Assembly (NCBI RefSeq): GCF_019797765.1 | Contig: NZ_CP081862.1 | Coordinates: 2,728,001-2,792,000, forward strand | Source of the DNA: Cellulomonas sp. C5510 | Lineage (GTDB): Bacteria > Actinomycetota > Actinomycetes > Actinomycetales > Cellulomonadaceae | Direction of reading: 5' to 3' | DNA: 64,000 nt | Part shown: positions 1 through 8,141 of the stretch, piece by piece | Numbering within the stretch: the first letter of the stretch is position 1 | How the letters are laid out: each line of letters begins with the position of its first letter | The notes under the pieces: generated by a model | Databases searched by the model: none | What the model was told of the DNA's origin: nothing | What the model saw: only the letters and a program-made list of their open reading frames with translations | Program-made: the position numbers and the translations under genes

Positions 1-133
1 CGCTACACCCCGGTCTCAACATCATTCGATTGTGCTGAACCCGATCCGGACGCACACTGGTGCCGTCGGGAGGCCGCAGGACGGCCCGCCCGGCACCCCC
101 TCACCCACCCCTGGACCTTCCTGGAGCACGCCC

Positions 134-487
134 GTGTCCGCTCTCGTCACCGCGCTCGGCTGGGTCGGCGCGGTCACGTGCCTCGTCGCCTACGTCCTCG
201 TCACCCGCGGCACCTGGGCGCCCACCTCCGGGCGGTACCAGCTCGCGAACGTCATCTCCGGGCTGTTCATGGGACTCGTCGCGGCGAGCAGCGGCGTGTG
301 GCCGTCGGTCGTCACCAACGCGGTGTGGGCCGTGGTCGGCGTGCACGCCGTCGCCGTGGTGCTGCGGGCCCGCCGGCAGCGGGCGCGCGAGGCGGCGCGG
401 ACCGCGGGCGACGCCCCGGCGGCGACCGTCCACCCCGGCCCGGCACCGGCGGGCCAGCCGCTGGGCGCCGTCGACCTCGCCGCCTGA
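134..487 (+). CDS. CBU_0592-family small membrane protein
   Basis: A roughly 117-residue protein with three hydrophobic stretches in the first 80 residues, separated by a short loop (RGTWAPTSGRYQ), and a polar Ala/Arg-rich tail. The pattern LGWVG...AYVL...RYQLAN...WPSVV.N.VWAVVG is that of the CBU_0592 family of small integral membrane proteins, whose role is unknown. I chose GTG 134 because GGAG lies 7 nt upstream; a GTG at 32 is in frame but would add a Pro-rich segment with no clear ribosome site. The gene stands alone. Confidence 0.75.
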   Translation: MSALVTALGWVGAVTCLVAYVLVTRGTWAPTSGRYQLANVISGLFMGLVAASSGVWPSVVTNAVWAVVGVHAVAVVLRARRQRAREAARTAGDAPAATVHPGPAPAGQPLGAVDLAA

Positions 488-600
488 CCTGCGCGGCGTC
501 GACCTGCCGCTCCCGACGAGGCCGGCCCCGTGGGAGCCCGGCCGCCCCTGAGCCACGCCGTCGGTTGCGGCGCGGGCGACGCGGCGACGACGATCGCGGC

Positions 601-1437
601 ATGTGGACCGACCGCGCCGCCGTGCTGGACGACGTCTCGGCCGGCGACTGGATCCGCCCGCGGCTCGGCCGCTGGACCACCGTCACCGGGCTGCTGCCGG
701 GCGGGTTCGAGGCGTACGCGCGGGTGCTGCACCCGGTCGTCGGGGCGCTCCCCGACGCGCCGGACGACGCGCCGTGGGCGCCGCTGCGGTGGGCCGACGT
801 CGCCGCGGTCACCGGGCGCACCCTGCACCCGCTGGTCCAGTGGCACCGCCTCGTCGGGGGCGACGACGCGGACCCGTGGAACCCCGACGCCGCGCTCTGG
901 CCGCACGGCCGGCCGGCGGAGGGTCACCTCGCCCTCCCCCAGCTCACCGCGCTCTGCCGCGCGCTGGCCCCGCACACCGCGACCGCCGACCGGTGCCTGA
1001 TGGCGGTGTGGGAGGGCTGGGGCGCCCTCAACGGCGGCTCCGTGCGGATGACCGTCGTCGACGGGCGCGTGGCCCGCACCGAGCCCGTGCCGCGCGCGTT
1101 CACCGACGCCGAGTGGGACGCCCCGCGGTTCCGGCTGCCCGCCCGCGACTACCTGCTGGTCGCAGGGCCGCTCGACGCCGTGGCGGACGTGGCCCGGGGG
1201 CCCGGCGACGGCGACGGCCGGTCGCCCGCGCTGATCTGGCCGCAGGACCGCGCCTGGTGCGTCGGGACGGAGGTCGACCACGACTCGACCCTCGTCGGCG
1301 GCACCCGGCAGGCGGTCGCGGCGGTGCTGGCCGAGCCGGCGCTGGAGGCGTTCGTCGTCGGGCCGGACGACCCGCTCGGGTTCGACGGGGACACCGTGAA
1401 CGAACCGTCCGACGCGCCGGGCGCCGGTCGGCCCTGA
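601..1437 (+). CDS. Hypothetical protein, 278 aa, soluble
   Basis: I do not recognise a named family. The protein is soluble, without signal peptide or membrane segment. It has many Trp residues and a conserved-looking centre (TATADRCLMAVWEGWG) followed by an arm ending in PARDYLLVAGPLDAV and LIWPQDRAWCVGTEVD. Similar conserved hypothetical proteins are, as I recall, common in high-GC actinobacteria. The ATG at 601 begins where protein-like composition starts; the in-frame extension upstream is Arg-rich and looks noncoding. It converges on the DUF1905 gene downstream. Confidence 0.7.
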   Translation: MWTDRAAVLDDVSAGDWIRPRLGRWTTVTGLLPGGFEAYARVLHPVVGALPDAPDDAPWAPLRWADVAAVTGRTLHPLVQWHRLVGGDDADPWNPDAALWPHGRPAEGHLALPQLTALCRALAPHTATADRCLMAVWEGWGALNGGSVRMTVVDGRVARTEPVPRAFTDAEWDAPRFRLPARDYLLVAGPLDAVADVARGPGDGDGRSPALIWPQDRAWCVGTEVDHDSTLVGGTRQAVAAVLAEPALEAFVVGPDDPLGFDGDTVNEPSDAPGAGRP

Positions 1438-1453
1438 CCGGCGCCGTGACGCG

Positions 1454-1756
1454 TCAGACGTCGAGCACCCGGAGCCGCACCCGGACCGGCCCGCCGGTGG
1501 TCAGGCCCTCCGCGTCGCGCACGGCCCGCTTCACCGGCAGCGAGTACGCCCGCTGCTTCCCGTCGGGGAAGATCGACGTCCGCCACGTGGTGCCGCCCAC
1601 CGTCACCTCGACCCGCAGCGACCCGAACCCGCGCGCGAACACCCCGGCCCGCTCGAGGATCTCGTCGGACGCCTCCTCGGGCACGCTGACGAACGTCCAC
1701 CGCTCGGTGCGGCGGGCGTCCCACTCCCACAGCGGCGCCTCGAAGTCGAAGGTCAT
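1454..1756 (-). CDS. DUF1905 domain protein (copy 1)
   Basis: A 100-residue protein made of a single DUF1905 beta-barrel-like domain: an N-terminal strand (FDFEAPLWEWD), a middle T.WRTSIFPDGKQRAYSLPVK segment and a closing strand (VRVRLRVLDV). The family's function is unknown; it often sits alone or beside YdeI-like domains. ATG 1756 is the first codon giving the canonical domain start. A second DUF1905 gene lies 0.3 kb upstream on the same strand, with a small membrane protein between, so the pair may come from duplication. Confidence 0.8.
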   Translation of the reverse strand: MTFDFEAPLWEWDARRTERWTFVSVPEEASDEILERAGVFARGFGSLRVEVTVGGTTWRTSIFPDGKQRAYSLPVKRAVRDAEGLTTGGPVRVRLRVLDV

Positions 1757-1791
1757 GCCCCGATGGTGCCCGACGGCGCCGACACGCACCC

Positions 1792-2040
1792 TCAGCGGCG
1801 CCGCAGCGCCAGCCAGCCCGCCCCGGCGACGAGGAGCACGCCCACCACGACGCACGCGACCCCCGCGGCCGACGACCCCGCGCCCGGCCGGTAGACCTGC
1901 TCGCTGAGCTGCGCGTACGCGAACCAGCCGCTCGGCCGGCGGGTCAGCAGCCAGGCACCGATCCCCGCGACGACGGCACCGACGACCGCGACGACGAGGG
2001 CGGACGCGCGGCGGCGGGGAGCGGGCACGGGACCGAGCAT
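1792..2040 (-). CDS. Small two-TM membrane protein, 82 aa
   Basis: Two hydrophobic helices (about residues 13-32 and 58-77) flank a polar loop containing RRPSGWFAYAQLSEQVYRPG; the C-terminus is LRRR, which would favour a cytoplasmic tail. No family is recognised. It sits between two DUF1905 genes on the same strand, 35 nt after the second copy starts the series, so the three may be cotranscribed. Codon use matches the neighbours. Confidence 0.6.
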   Translation of the reverse strand: MLGPVPAPRRRASALVVAVVGAVVAGIGAWLLTRRPSGWFAYAQLSEQVYRPGAGSSAAGVACVVVGVLLVAGAGWLALRRR

Positions 2041-2056
2041 GCCGTGCCGCGGCCCG

Positions 2057-2344
2057 TCAGGTGGCGACGACGAGCCGGAGCGTCACCGTGTCGCCGACCT
2101 CGACGTCCTCGGCCCGGCGCACGGCGGCCTTGATCGGGACCAGGTAGCCGCCGTCGCGCGGGAACAGCGACGTCGTCCACTGCGTCCGCCCGAGCGTCAC
2201 CGCGACCGGGATCACGCCCCAGCCGTAGGACACGAGCGCCGACACGGCGTGCAGCGCGGCGGCCTCCTGCTCGCCCACGGGCACGAAGTGGAACGGCGCC
2301 GGCCCGCGCCAGTGCACGACCTCACCGGTGAACCGCAGATCCAT
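2057..2344 (-). CDS. DUF1905 domain protein (copy 2)
   Basis: A 95-residue single-domain DUF1905 protein. The diagnostic features are FTGEVVHWRGPAPFHFVPVG at the start, TQWTTSLFPRDGGYLVPIK in the middle and VGDTVTLRLVV at the end. It is clearly related to the copy at 1454-1756 but diverged. Function unknown. It is the first gene of a minus-strand set of three and starts about 100 nt from the divergent FAD oxidase gene. Confidence 0.85.
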   Translation of the reverse strand: MDLRFTGEVVHWRGPAPFHFVPVGEQEAAALHAVSALVSYGWGVIPVAVTLGRTQWTTSLFPRDGGYLVPIKAAVRRAEDVEVGDTVTLRLVVAT

Positions 2345-2448
2345 CCGGCGAGCGTAGCCAGGCGGCGGAGACCCGGCCCGCCCGGCCCCTTGCCCCCGTC
2401 GCTCCCCCGGCGCGACCCTGGTTCCGCCGACGTCGCCCAGGAGCCCCC

Positions 2449-3813
2449 ATGTCCGTCAGCACCGCGCTCGCCGACCTCCGCACCCGCCTCCGCGGCCGGG
2501 TGGTCGCGCCCGAGGACCCCGACTACGACACCCTGCGCGCCGTCGTGCCGGGCGGTGCGGACCCGCGCCCGGCGGTCATCGTGCGACCGCTCGACGACGC
2601 CGACGTCGCCGCCGCCGTGACCGTGGCCCGGGAGTCCGGGCTGCCGCTCGCCGTGCGCAGCGGCGGCCACAGCAACGCCGCGCACGGGTCGGTGGACGGC
2701 GGGATCGTCGTCGACGTGCGCGACCTCACGGAGCTCACCGTCGACGTCGAGCGGCGGACCGCCTGGGTCGGGGCGGGCCTGACCGCGGGTGCCGTGACGG
2801 CGGCCACGGCGGCGCACGGGCTGGCGGTCGGGTTCGGGGACACCGGGTCGGTCGGCGTCTCCGGCATCACGCTGGGCGGCGGCGTCGGCTACCTCTCGCG
2901 GGCGCACGGGCTGACGATCGACAACCTGCTGGCCGCGGACGTCGTGCTCGCCGACGGGCGGGTGGTGCGCGCGGACGCCGAGCAGCACCCGGACCTGTTC
3001 TGGGCGCTGCGGGGCGGCGGCGGGAACGTCGGCGTCGTGACGCGGCTGCAGCTGCGGCTGCACCCGCTGGACGGCGTGGTCGGCGGGATGCTCGTGCTGC
3101 CGGCCACGCCCGCCGCGGTCGCCGGGTTCGTCACCGCGACCCAGGCCGCCCCGGACGAGCTGTCCGCGATCGTCAACGTCATGCCCTGCCCGCCGCTGCC
3201 GTTCGTGCCCGCCGAGCACCACGGGTCGCTCGTCCTCATGGCGCTGGTCTGCTGGTCGGGTCCCGTCGAGGCCGCCGACGCGGCGCTGGCGCCGCTGCGC
3301 GCGTTCGGGGAGCCACTGGCGGACCTGGTGCGCCCGGTCCCCTACCCCGAGCTGTTCCCGCCGGCCGACCCGGAGTACCACCCACGGGCCGTCGCCCTGA
3401 CGCTGCTGACCGACCACGTCGACCTGCCGCTCGCCGAGCGCCTGGTGGAGCGGCTGTCCGCGGTCGACGGGATGCGGGTGGTGCAGCTCCGCGCGCTCGG
3501 CGGGGCGATCGCGCGGGTGGACCCGCAGGCCACGGCGTACGCGCACCGGTCGGCCCGGCTGATGGGCAACGTCGCCGCGTTCGTGGACGGACCGGACGAC
3601 CGCGAGCGCCGCGCGGCGTGGGTCGCGCAGACCGCCGCCCTGCTGGACCAGGGGAACCCGGGCGCCTACGTGAACTTCCTCGCGGACGAGGGGCCGGAGC
3701 GGGTCCGCGCGGCCTACCCGGGTGCCACCTGGGACCGGCTGGCCGCGGTGAAGGCGGTGTACGACCCGGGCAACCTGTTCCGCCGGAACCAGAACGTCCC
3801 GCCCGCCGGGTGA
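2449..3813 (+). CDS. FAD-binding oxidoreductase (PCMH/BBE type)
   Basis: A 454-residue flavin oxidase of the berberine-bridge-enzyme-like family. The FAD-binding PCMH domain holds VRSGGHS with His74 placed for 8-alpha-histidyl FAD linkage, and VGVSGITLGGGVGYL. The C-terminus carries the BBE motif (VYDPGNLFRRNQN). In bicovalent members a Cys precedes VGV.G; here the aligned residue is Thr132, so FAD is probably linked once. Such enzymes oxidise sugars, alcohols or secondary metabolites; the substrate cannot be told. ATG 2449 has AGGAG 5-6 nt upstream. No signal peptide is seen, so it should be cytoplasmic. Confidence 0.85.
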   Translation: MSVSTALADLRTRLRGRVVAPEDPDYDTLRAVVPGGADPRPAVIVRPLDDADVAAAVTVARESGLPLAVRSGGHSNAAHGSVDGGIVVDVRDLTELTVDVERRTAWVGAGLTAGAVTAATAAHGLAVGFGDTGSVGVSGITLGGGVGYLSRAHGLTIDNLLAADVVLADGRVVRADAEQHPDLFWALRGGGGNVGVVTRLQLRLHPLDGVVGGMLVLPATPAAVAGFVTATQAAPDELSAIVNVMPCPPLPFVPAEHHGSLVLMALVCWSGPVEAADAALAPLRAFGEPLADLVRPVPYPELFPPADPEYHPRAVALTLLTDHVDLPLAERLVERLSAVDGMRVVQLRALGGAIARVDPQATAYAHRSARLMGNVAAFVDGPDDRERRAAWVAQTAALLDQGNPGAYVNFLADEGPERVRAAYPGATWDRLAAVKAVYDPGNLFRRNQNVPPAG

Positions 3814-3828
3814 CGGCGGGCGGGACGT
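3794..3828. terminator. Bidirectional terminator overlapping a stop codon
   Basis: A perfect 15-bp stem (ACGTCCCGCCCGCCG and its complement) with a 5-nt loop. The TGA stop of the FAD oxidase lies inside the loop. It sits between two convergent genes and probably ends transcription from both. Confidence 0.7.
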
Positions 3829-3837
3829 CCCGGTGGG

Positions 3838-4803
3838 TCAGGCTGCGGCGAGGACGCGCTGCTCCTGCCGCTCGACGGCGGCCTGCTCCTCGGCGACGAC
3901 CTTCCGGTACGCGGGCAGCTCCGGGTAGAGCTCGGTGCCCGTCAGCGGGTTGCGCCGCGTGGTGACGATCCGGTGCACCTGGTAGACCGCGAGCGCCACG
4001 TTCGAGGCGAGCGAGATCGCGCTGACGGTGAACAGCGCGGCCGGGTCGTGCGAGGACTCCACCGCGAACACCGACGACGACACGAACGTCGGGAACGCCA
4101 TCGTGAACATCATCCACAGCGCCAGGGTGTGGGCCCGGTGCTGCAGCCACGCCCCGCGCTTGAACACGAACGCCGGGATGGTGCAGGAGATCAGCAGGGC
4201 CGCGCCCGCGTAGAACGCGTGGTCGCCGACGCAGTTGTAGACGTAGGCGAAGTTCCACAGGTCGTAGGGGATGATCCAGAACCACAGCATGTCCGGCCAG
4301 ATCATGTCGCGGCTCGGCGAGCGGCTGATCATGATCCCGGCCCAGCCGCAGATCGTGACGAGGTTGAGGATGCCGGCGACGCCGTTCATGACGTTCCACG
4401 GGCCGGGGACCATGTAGACGCCGTCGACGACTCCCTCCGACATGCCGGCGACCTGGAAGTCGCGCAGCACGGCCTCCGCGATGTTGATGGCGAGGATCGC
4501 GGCCGGGAACGCGAGCGCCCAGCGCTTCGCGGCCAGCTTCGGGTGGTACCGCAGGGCCATGAAGCCGAGGCACCCGGCGAGCGCCGAGTACACCTTGACC
4601 CAGTGGAACCACGTGCCGGTGGACGAGCCCGCCCCGGCGGTGTGGGGCCAGACGAAGATCGTCAGGACCACCGGCAGCGCCACGAAGAACGCCAGCCCGG
4701 CGGCGCGCCAGCGGCGGGTGACCTCGTTGAGCCCGATGAGCGCGGCGAGCACGACGCACCACATCAGGGCCGAGTACCAGGGGATCTGGTCGAACAGGAA
4801 CAC
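3838..4803 (-). CDS. DUF5692 family membrane protein
   Basis: A 321-residue integral membrane protein with about nine hydrophobic helices and conserved polar pieces (WFHWVKVYSALAG, NIAEAVLRDFQ, GPWNVMNGVAGI, IIPYDLWNFAYVYNC). This pattern is that of DUF5692; the function is unknown. GTG 4803 is preceded by AAGGAGG. It lies 57 nt downstream of a TetR gene on the same strand, so both are probably one operon and the TetR may control this membrane protein. The last about 30 residues are a charged Glu/Gln-rich tail. Confidence 0.75.
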   Translation of the reverse strand: MFLFDQIPWYSALMWCVVLAALIGLNEVTRRWRAAGLAFFVALPVVLTIFVWPHTAGAGSSTGTWFHWVKVYSALAGCLGFMALRYHPKLAAKRWALAFPAAILAINIAEAVLRDFQVAGMSEGVVDGVYMVPGPWNVMNGVAGILNLVTICGWAGIMISRSPSRDMIWPDMLWFWIIPYDLWNFAYVYNCVGDHAFYAGAALLISCTIPAFVFKRGAWLQHRAHTLALWMMFTMAFPTFVSSSVFAVESSHDPAALFTVSAISLASNVALAVYQVHRIVTTRRNPLTGTELYPELPAYRKVVAEEQAAVERQEQRVLAAA

Positions 4804-4860
4804 GGTGCCTCCTTGCGAGCGGAGCCGTCGCGTCCAGCGGCGGCGCGGGGGTGCGCCCGG

Positions 4861-5475
4861 TCAGGGCGCCGGTCGTCGTCCGACCAGGTCGAGCCGCAGG
4901 GTCTGCCGGACGAGAGAGGCCAGGACGGCGTCGGGGACGTCCGGCTCGGTGCGGACCAGGCCGACGAGCCCGTGCACGAGCACGACGAACGTCGCGCGGA
5001 CGTGCTCGATGGCCAGCCCGTGCCGGGCGGAGTACGCCTCGACGGTGGTGACCTGGAGCGTGTCGACGACCGCCGCGACGGCCCGGTCGACGAAGCGCTG
5101 GTAGAGCGCCGCGTTCTCCGGCCGGTGCAGGTCGGCCCGCACCGGGTCGTCCGAGGCGGTCTGGGCGCGGAACAGCGCCACGACGTCGCGCAGCGCGCCC
5201 TCGACGTCCCCGACGGTGCGGTTCGCGTCCCAGGCCCGCACGGACTCCGCGAACGCCTCGACCCGGCGCTCGAGGACGGCGTCCAGCAGGTCCTCGGTGG
5301 TCGGGAAGTAGTGGTAGACGAGCCCGCGCGTCACGCCGGCGGCCCGGGCGACGTCGCTGACGGTGGTGCGGCTGAGCCCGCGCTCGGCGTACGCACGCTC
5401 CGCGGCGTCGAGCAGCGCGGTCCGCCGCTCCTCGGGGTCGAGGACGGTGCGCCGGGTGCTCTCGCCGCTGGTCAT
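4861..5475 (-). CDS. TetR/AcrR family transcriptional regulator
   Basis: A 204-residue one-component repressor. The N-terminal helix-turn-helix (residues about 16-62) reads ALLDAAERAYAERG...TTVSDVARAAGVTRGLVYHYF; the rest is an all-helical ligand/dimer domain. It precedes the DUF5692 gene and starts 18 nt from a perfect CATTGAC-N5-GTCAATG palindrome that overlaps its -35 element, as expected for autorepression. A -10 hexamer ends 7 nt before the ATG, so the message may be leaderless. Ligand unknown. Confidence 0.9.
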   Translation of the reverse strand: MTSGESTRRTVLDPEERRTALLDAAERAYAERGLSRTTVSDVARAAGVTRGLVYHYFPTTEDLLDAVLERRVEAFAESVRAWDANRTVGDVEGALRDVVALFRAQTASDDPVRADLHRPENAALYQRFVDRAVAAVVDTLQVTTVEAYSARHGLAIEHVRATFVVLVHGLVGLVRTEPDVPDAVLASLVRQTLRLDLVGRRPAP

Positions 5476-5481
5476 GGCACC

Positions 5482-5524
5482 ACGGTAGAACTCATTGACA
5501 CATCGTCAATGGGACGATCGTCCC
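5482..5524 (-). promoter_or_regulatory. tetR promoter with two abutting palindromes
   Basis: On the minus strand, TTGACG (5504-5509) and TACCGT (5482-5487) are separated by 16 nt and would start RNA at or next to the ATG at 5475. The perfect inverted repeat CATTGAC-N5-GTCAATG (5493-5511) covers the -35 region. A second perfect 14-bp palindrome, GGGACGATCGTCCC (5511-5524), begins at its last base. The first is a credible TetR operator; the second may bind another dimer or serve the divergent VOC gene. Confidence 0.65.
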
Positions 5525-5578
5525 GTCGTCCGCGCCCCTCCTCTTCCCCGTGCCGGAGGGCGGTGCCACGATGCTGCG

Positions 5579-5977
5579 ATGCGCGTGCACCGGCTCATCC
5601 ACGTGTTCGACGCCCCCGACCTCGCCGCCGAGAGCGGCTTCTGGGCAGCCCTGCTCGACGGCACCGTCGAGGCCGAGGACGACTGGCACAACGTCGTCGT
5701 CGACGGCGAGTGGCGCATGGGCTTCCAGCTCGCCCCGGACCACGTGCCGCCGGTCTGGCCCGACGGGCCGCAGCAGCAGCAGATCCACCTCGACGTCTGG
5801 GTCGACGACCTCGCCGAGGCGCACGAGCGCGCGATGGGGCTCGGGGCGCGGCTGCTCCGGGCGGCGCCCGACCTCGGCACGACGGACGAGGTGTTCCAGG
5901 TCTACGCCGACCCCGCCGGGCACCCGTTCTGCCTGTGCCGGGGGCCGCTGCCCGCGTCGGAGGCGGACGGCTCCTGA
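5579..5977 (+). CDS. VOC (glyoxalase-like) family protein
   Basis: A 132-residue single-module vicinal-oxygen-chelate protein. Features are the opening strand VHRLIHVFDAPD, the segment QQIHLDVWVDDLAEAHERAMGLGARLL and the closing pattern FQVYADPAGHPFCLC. Members include isomerases, resistance proteins and dioxygenases; this subgroup (glyoxalase_6-like) has mostly unassigned roles. ATG 5579 is the start that gives the canonical domain; an upstream GTG in frame would add unrelated sequence through the operator. It is divergent from the TetR gene and may share its control. Confidence 0.8.
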   Translation: MRVHRLIHVFDAPDLAAESGFWAALLDGTVEAEDDWHNVVVDGEWRMGFQLAPDHVPPVWPDGPQQQQIHLDVWVDDLAEAHERAMGLGARLLRAAPDLGTTDEVFQVYADPAGHPFCLCRGPLPASEADGS

Positions 5978-5993
5978 CCGCGCGCGGCCTGCC

Positions 5994-6965
5994 TCAGGGC
6001 AGCGTCGCCGCCGGTGTCGCCGGCGGCACCAACCGACCCCGCGCCAGCAGCACCACGGTCCCCGCCGCGAGCGCGAGCAGCAACGCCGTCCCGACGGCCG
6101 CCACGACCACCGCCACCACCCGCACGGCGGTGTCCACCTCCGCGTGCGCGATCCGCAGGCCGGTGTTCGCCATCGCCGCGAGCCCGAACGAGAACGCCCA
6201 CAGCCCCGCCGTGAACCCGCCCGCGAGCAGCCAGCGCCACAGCCGCAGCAGCAGCACGAGCTGCAGCACCCCGTACCCGAACAGCACCAGCGCCACGGCG
6301 TCCACGCGGCCACCGTCCACCACCAGGTACGCGTAGCAGGCGACGAAGGCCGGGGCGAGCTGCACCCCGATCACGCCACGCGCCCGCGGCGCCACCTCGG
6401 GCCCGGTCCGCAGCCGGTGCGTGATGAGCGGCTCCAGCGTCAGCCACGACACCACCCCGGCCCCGAGGAACAGGTACCCGAGCTGCGCCTGCCCGACCGT
6501 CGCCACGCCGATCGCGCTGATGAGGTTCGCCGCCACGAGCGGCAGGTAGAACCCCGGCGTCGTCGCGTCGAGCGGCTGCGTGCCCGACCACAGCGGCGCG
6601 CACCGCACCGCCGCGAACACCAGCTGCCCCGCCACGCCCAGCCACAGCAGCACGGCCGCGACCACCGGCGCGTACGGGTGCAGCCCGACGGACACGAGGA
6701 TCCCGCCCGCCGGCACCAGGCTCAGGAACGAGAACAGCCCCGGGTCGCGCCACTCCCGCACGACGCCCTCCCACGCCGTCACGCACCGGTACACGAGGAC
6801 CGCCGCGAGCACGCACCACACCGCGCACCCGATCAGGACGACCGACTCCCCCACCCAGTGCGGCACCAGCCCGACCGTCGCGCCGTAGCGCCACGCGCTG
6901 CCGAGGCCCACCAGGCCGAGGACCATGCCGAAGAAGCTCGCGGGGACGCGCTGGAGCGTGCGCAC
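5994..6965 (-). CDS. TDT/SLAC1 family channel or tellurite-type transporter
   Basis: A 323-residue protein with about ten membrane helices. It opens with RTLQRVPASFFGMVLGLVGLGSAWR, the typical SLAC1/TehA start, and the repeated helix-hairpin pattern continues (FFGMVLG, SFLSLVPAGGI, YLPLVAANL, GYLFLGAG, AFSFGLAAMA). The family moves small anions or has been tied to tellurite resistance; substrate unknown here. I chose GTG 6965 because CGGAGG lies 9 nt upstream; an earlier in-frame start would run into the neighbouring toxin gene. It is convergent with the VOC gene. Confidence 0.8.
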   Translation of the reverse strand: MRTLQRVPASFFGMVLGLVGLGSAWRYGATVGLVPHWVGESVVLIGCAVWCVLAAVLVYRCVTAWEGVVREWRDPGLFSFLSLVPAGGILVSVGLHPYAPVVAAVLLWLGVAGQLVFAAVRCAPLWSGTQPLDATTPGFYLPLVAANLISAIGVATVGQAQLGYLFLGAGVVSWLTLEPLITHRLRTGPEVAPRARGVIGVQLAPAFVACYAYLVVDGGRVDAVALVLFGYGVLQLVLLLRLWRWLLAGGFTAGLWAFSFGLAAMANTGLRIAHAEVDTAVRVVAVVVAAVGTALLLALAAGTVVLLARGRLVPPATPAATLP

Positions 6966-7048
6966 GGGCAGGACCCTCCGAGGTGCCGGGGACGGGACAC
7001 CGCTGACGGTAGCGCCGCGGGCGGCGAGCCCTCCTCCGGCACGGCCGC

Positions 7049-7312
7049 TCAGCGGTACACGTCGCGACGGTGGTCGACCTTCACCACCGTGACCACGACC
7101 TCGCCGTCGTCGATGACGTAGATCACCCGGTACTGGCCGCGCCGCGCGGACCAGAACCCCTCCAGCTCGCGGACGAGCTGCTTGCCCACCCGGTGCGGGT
7201 TGTCGGCGAGCGGTCCGACCACGAACTCCCACACCGCAGCCGCAACCGCCTCCGGCAGGTCGTCCGCCAGGGCGCGGCGAGCAGCGGACGTCCAGCGCAC
7301 CCGGTAGCTCAT
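7049..7312 (-). CDS. RelE/ParE-family toxin
   Basis: An 87-residue toxin of the RelE fold: YRVRWTSAARRAL at the start, then VGKQLVREL.G.WSARRGQYRVIYVIDD and a final VVKVDHRRDVYR. RelE toxins cleave mRNA in the ribosome A site; the Arg/Tyr/His residues near the C-terminus match the usual active residues. Its start overlaps the antitoxin stop by 4 nt (ATGA), the standard arrangement for a type II module. Confidence 0.9.
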   Translation of the reverse strand: MSYRVRWTSAARRALADDLPEAVAAAVWEFVVGPLADNPHRVGKQLVRELEGFWSARRGQYRVIYVIDDGEVVVTVVKVDHRRDVYR

Positions 7313-7569
7313 CGGCGAGGACGCTCGGACAGCTCGACCGTCGCCCCCTTCGCGATCTCCTCCCGCGCCGCCCGGAGATCGGCCATCGTCTCCGGGTCGG
7401 AGAGGATCTCCAGCGTCTCCTCGAGCGCTGCGAGGTCGTCAGGCGAGATCAGCACGGCGGCCGGCTCGCCGTTCCGGGTGATGACGACGCGCTCGTGCGT
7501 GTCGTGCACCGAGCCGACGACAGCCGACAGGTGGGCCTTCACGTGCGCCAGGGAGGTCGTGGTCGTCAT
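7309..7569 (-). CDS. Phd/YefM-family antitoxin
   Basis: An 86-residue antitoxin. The N-terminal half (LAHVKAHLSAVVGSVHDTHERVVITRNGEPAAVLIS) is the Phd/YefM DNA-binding fold and the acidic C-terminal half (LEETLEILSDPETMADLRAA) is the toxin-neutralising part. ATG 7569 is favoured over ATG 7575 because a TAGAAT -10 element ends at 7577, placing the transcription start next to 7569. It is the first gene of the pair and should autorepress with the toxin. Confidence 0.88.
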   Translation of the reverse strand: MTTTTSLAHVKAHLSAVVGSVHDTHERVVITRNGEPAAVLISPDDLAALEETLEILSDPETMADLRAAREEIAKGATVELSERPRR

Positions 7570-7576
7570 GACCATG

Positions 7577-7582
7577 ATTCTA
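7577..7582 (-). promoter_or_regulatory. -10 element of the phd-relE operon
   Basis: TAGAAT on the minus strand, in a locally AT-richer patch. Its distance to ATG 7569 implies an mRNA with no or almost no leader. No good -35 is visible at 17 nt. Confidence 0.45.
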
Positions 7583-7639
7583 GTCACTGCGAGCGAGTTC
7601 CCGTGGCGACCTGAGCCAGGTCGGCCCCGTCCTCCGGCG

Positions 7640-8089
7640 TCATCGTCCCGCCGGCACGCGCCGCAGCGTCGCGCCTCTGCGCTGCTCGTCGGCGATCCGC
7701 TGGAGCGTCGCGCGGTCACAGCGCGGCCACAGAGCGGCGATCACCTCCTGGACCTCTGGACCCTCGTCGCGAGGACCGAACCGGGCGAGGTCCAGAACGG
7801 TCCGCTCCGGCGTCGTCACCAGAGCCCGACCCAGATCGGTCGTCACGGCGACGGCGTCCAGCTCGGCGACGGCCCGGGTCACGAACCACACCTCACCGTC
7901 GCGGTCGGTCAGGCGCCGGGCCCTGCGCTGGGTGGGGACAGCGACGTAGCCGACGCCGATCGCCCGCGGCAGGGCGCGGTGCATCCGGGCTGCGCTCAAC
8001 CCGGTCAGCACCGGCACGCGGTCGCCGTACAGCGCGGTGCGAGTCGGCTCGACCAAGAACTGCAGAGTGAAGCGAGTAGCCGCTCTCAT
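7640..8089 (-). CDS. AbiEi-type antitoxin, lacking the N-terminal winged helix
   Basis: A 149-residue protein matching the C-terminal part of type IV AbiEi-like antitoxins: VPVLTGLSAARMHRALPR, a VAVPTQRR...EVWFVTR stretch and VTTPERTVLDLARFG, then a helical end. Full-length members usually begin with a winged-helix DNA-binding domain of about 50-80 residues, which is absent here. No AbiEii nucleotidyltransferase toxin lies beside it. It may be an orphan remnant or a short regulator. The start (ATG 8089) is the second of two candidates. Confidence 0.6.
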   Translation of the reverse strand: MRAATRFTLQFLVEPTRTALYGDRVPVLTGLSAARMHRALPRAIGVGYVAVPTQRRARRLTDRDGEVWFVTRAVAELDAVAVTTDLGRALVTTPERTVLDLARFGPRDEGPEVQEVIAALWPRCDRATLQRIADEQRRGATLRRVPAGR

Positions 8090-8141
8090 GCTCGCCGATG
8101 ACACGCGATCCGCGCGCAGCAGCCCTGGCACACTCCGTCCC

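Noticed and set aside
3973..6336. 787-codon plus-strand frame over the DUF5692, TetR and VOC region
   Set aside because: It crosses four well-supported genes and operators and encodes low-complexity Arg/Asp/Gly sequence.
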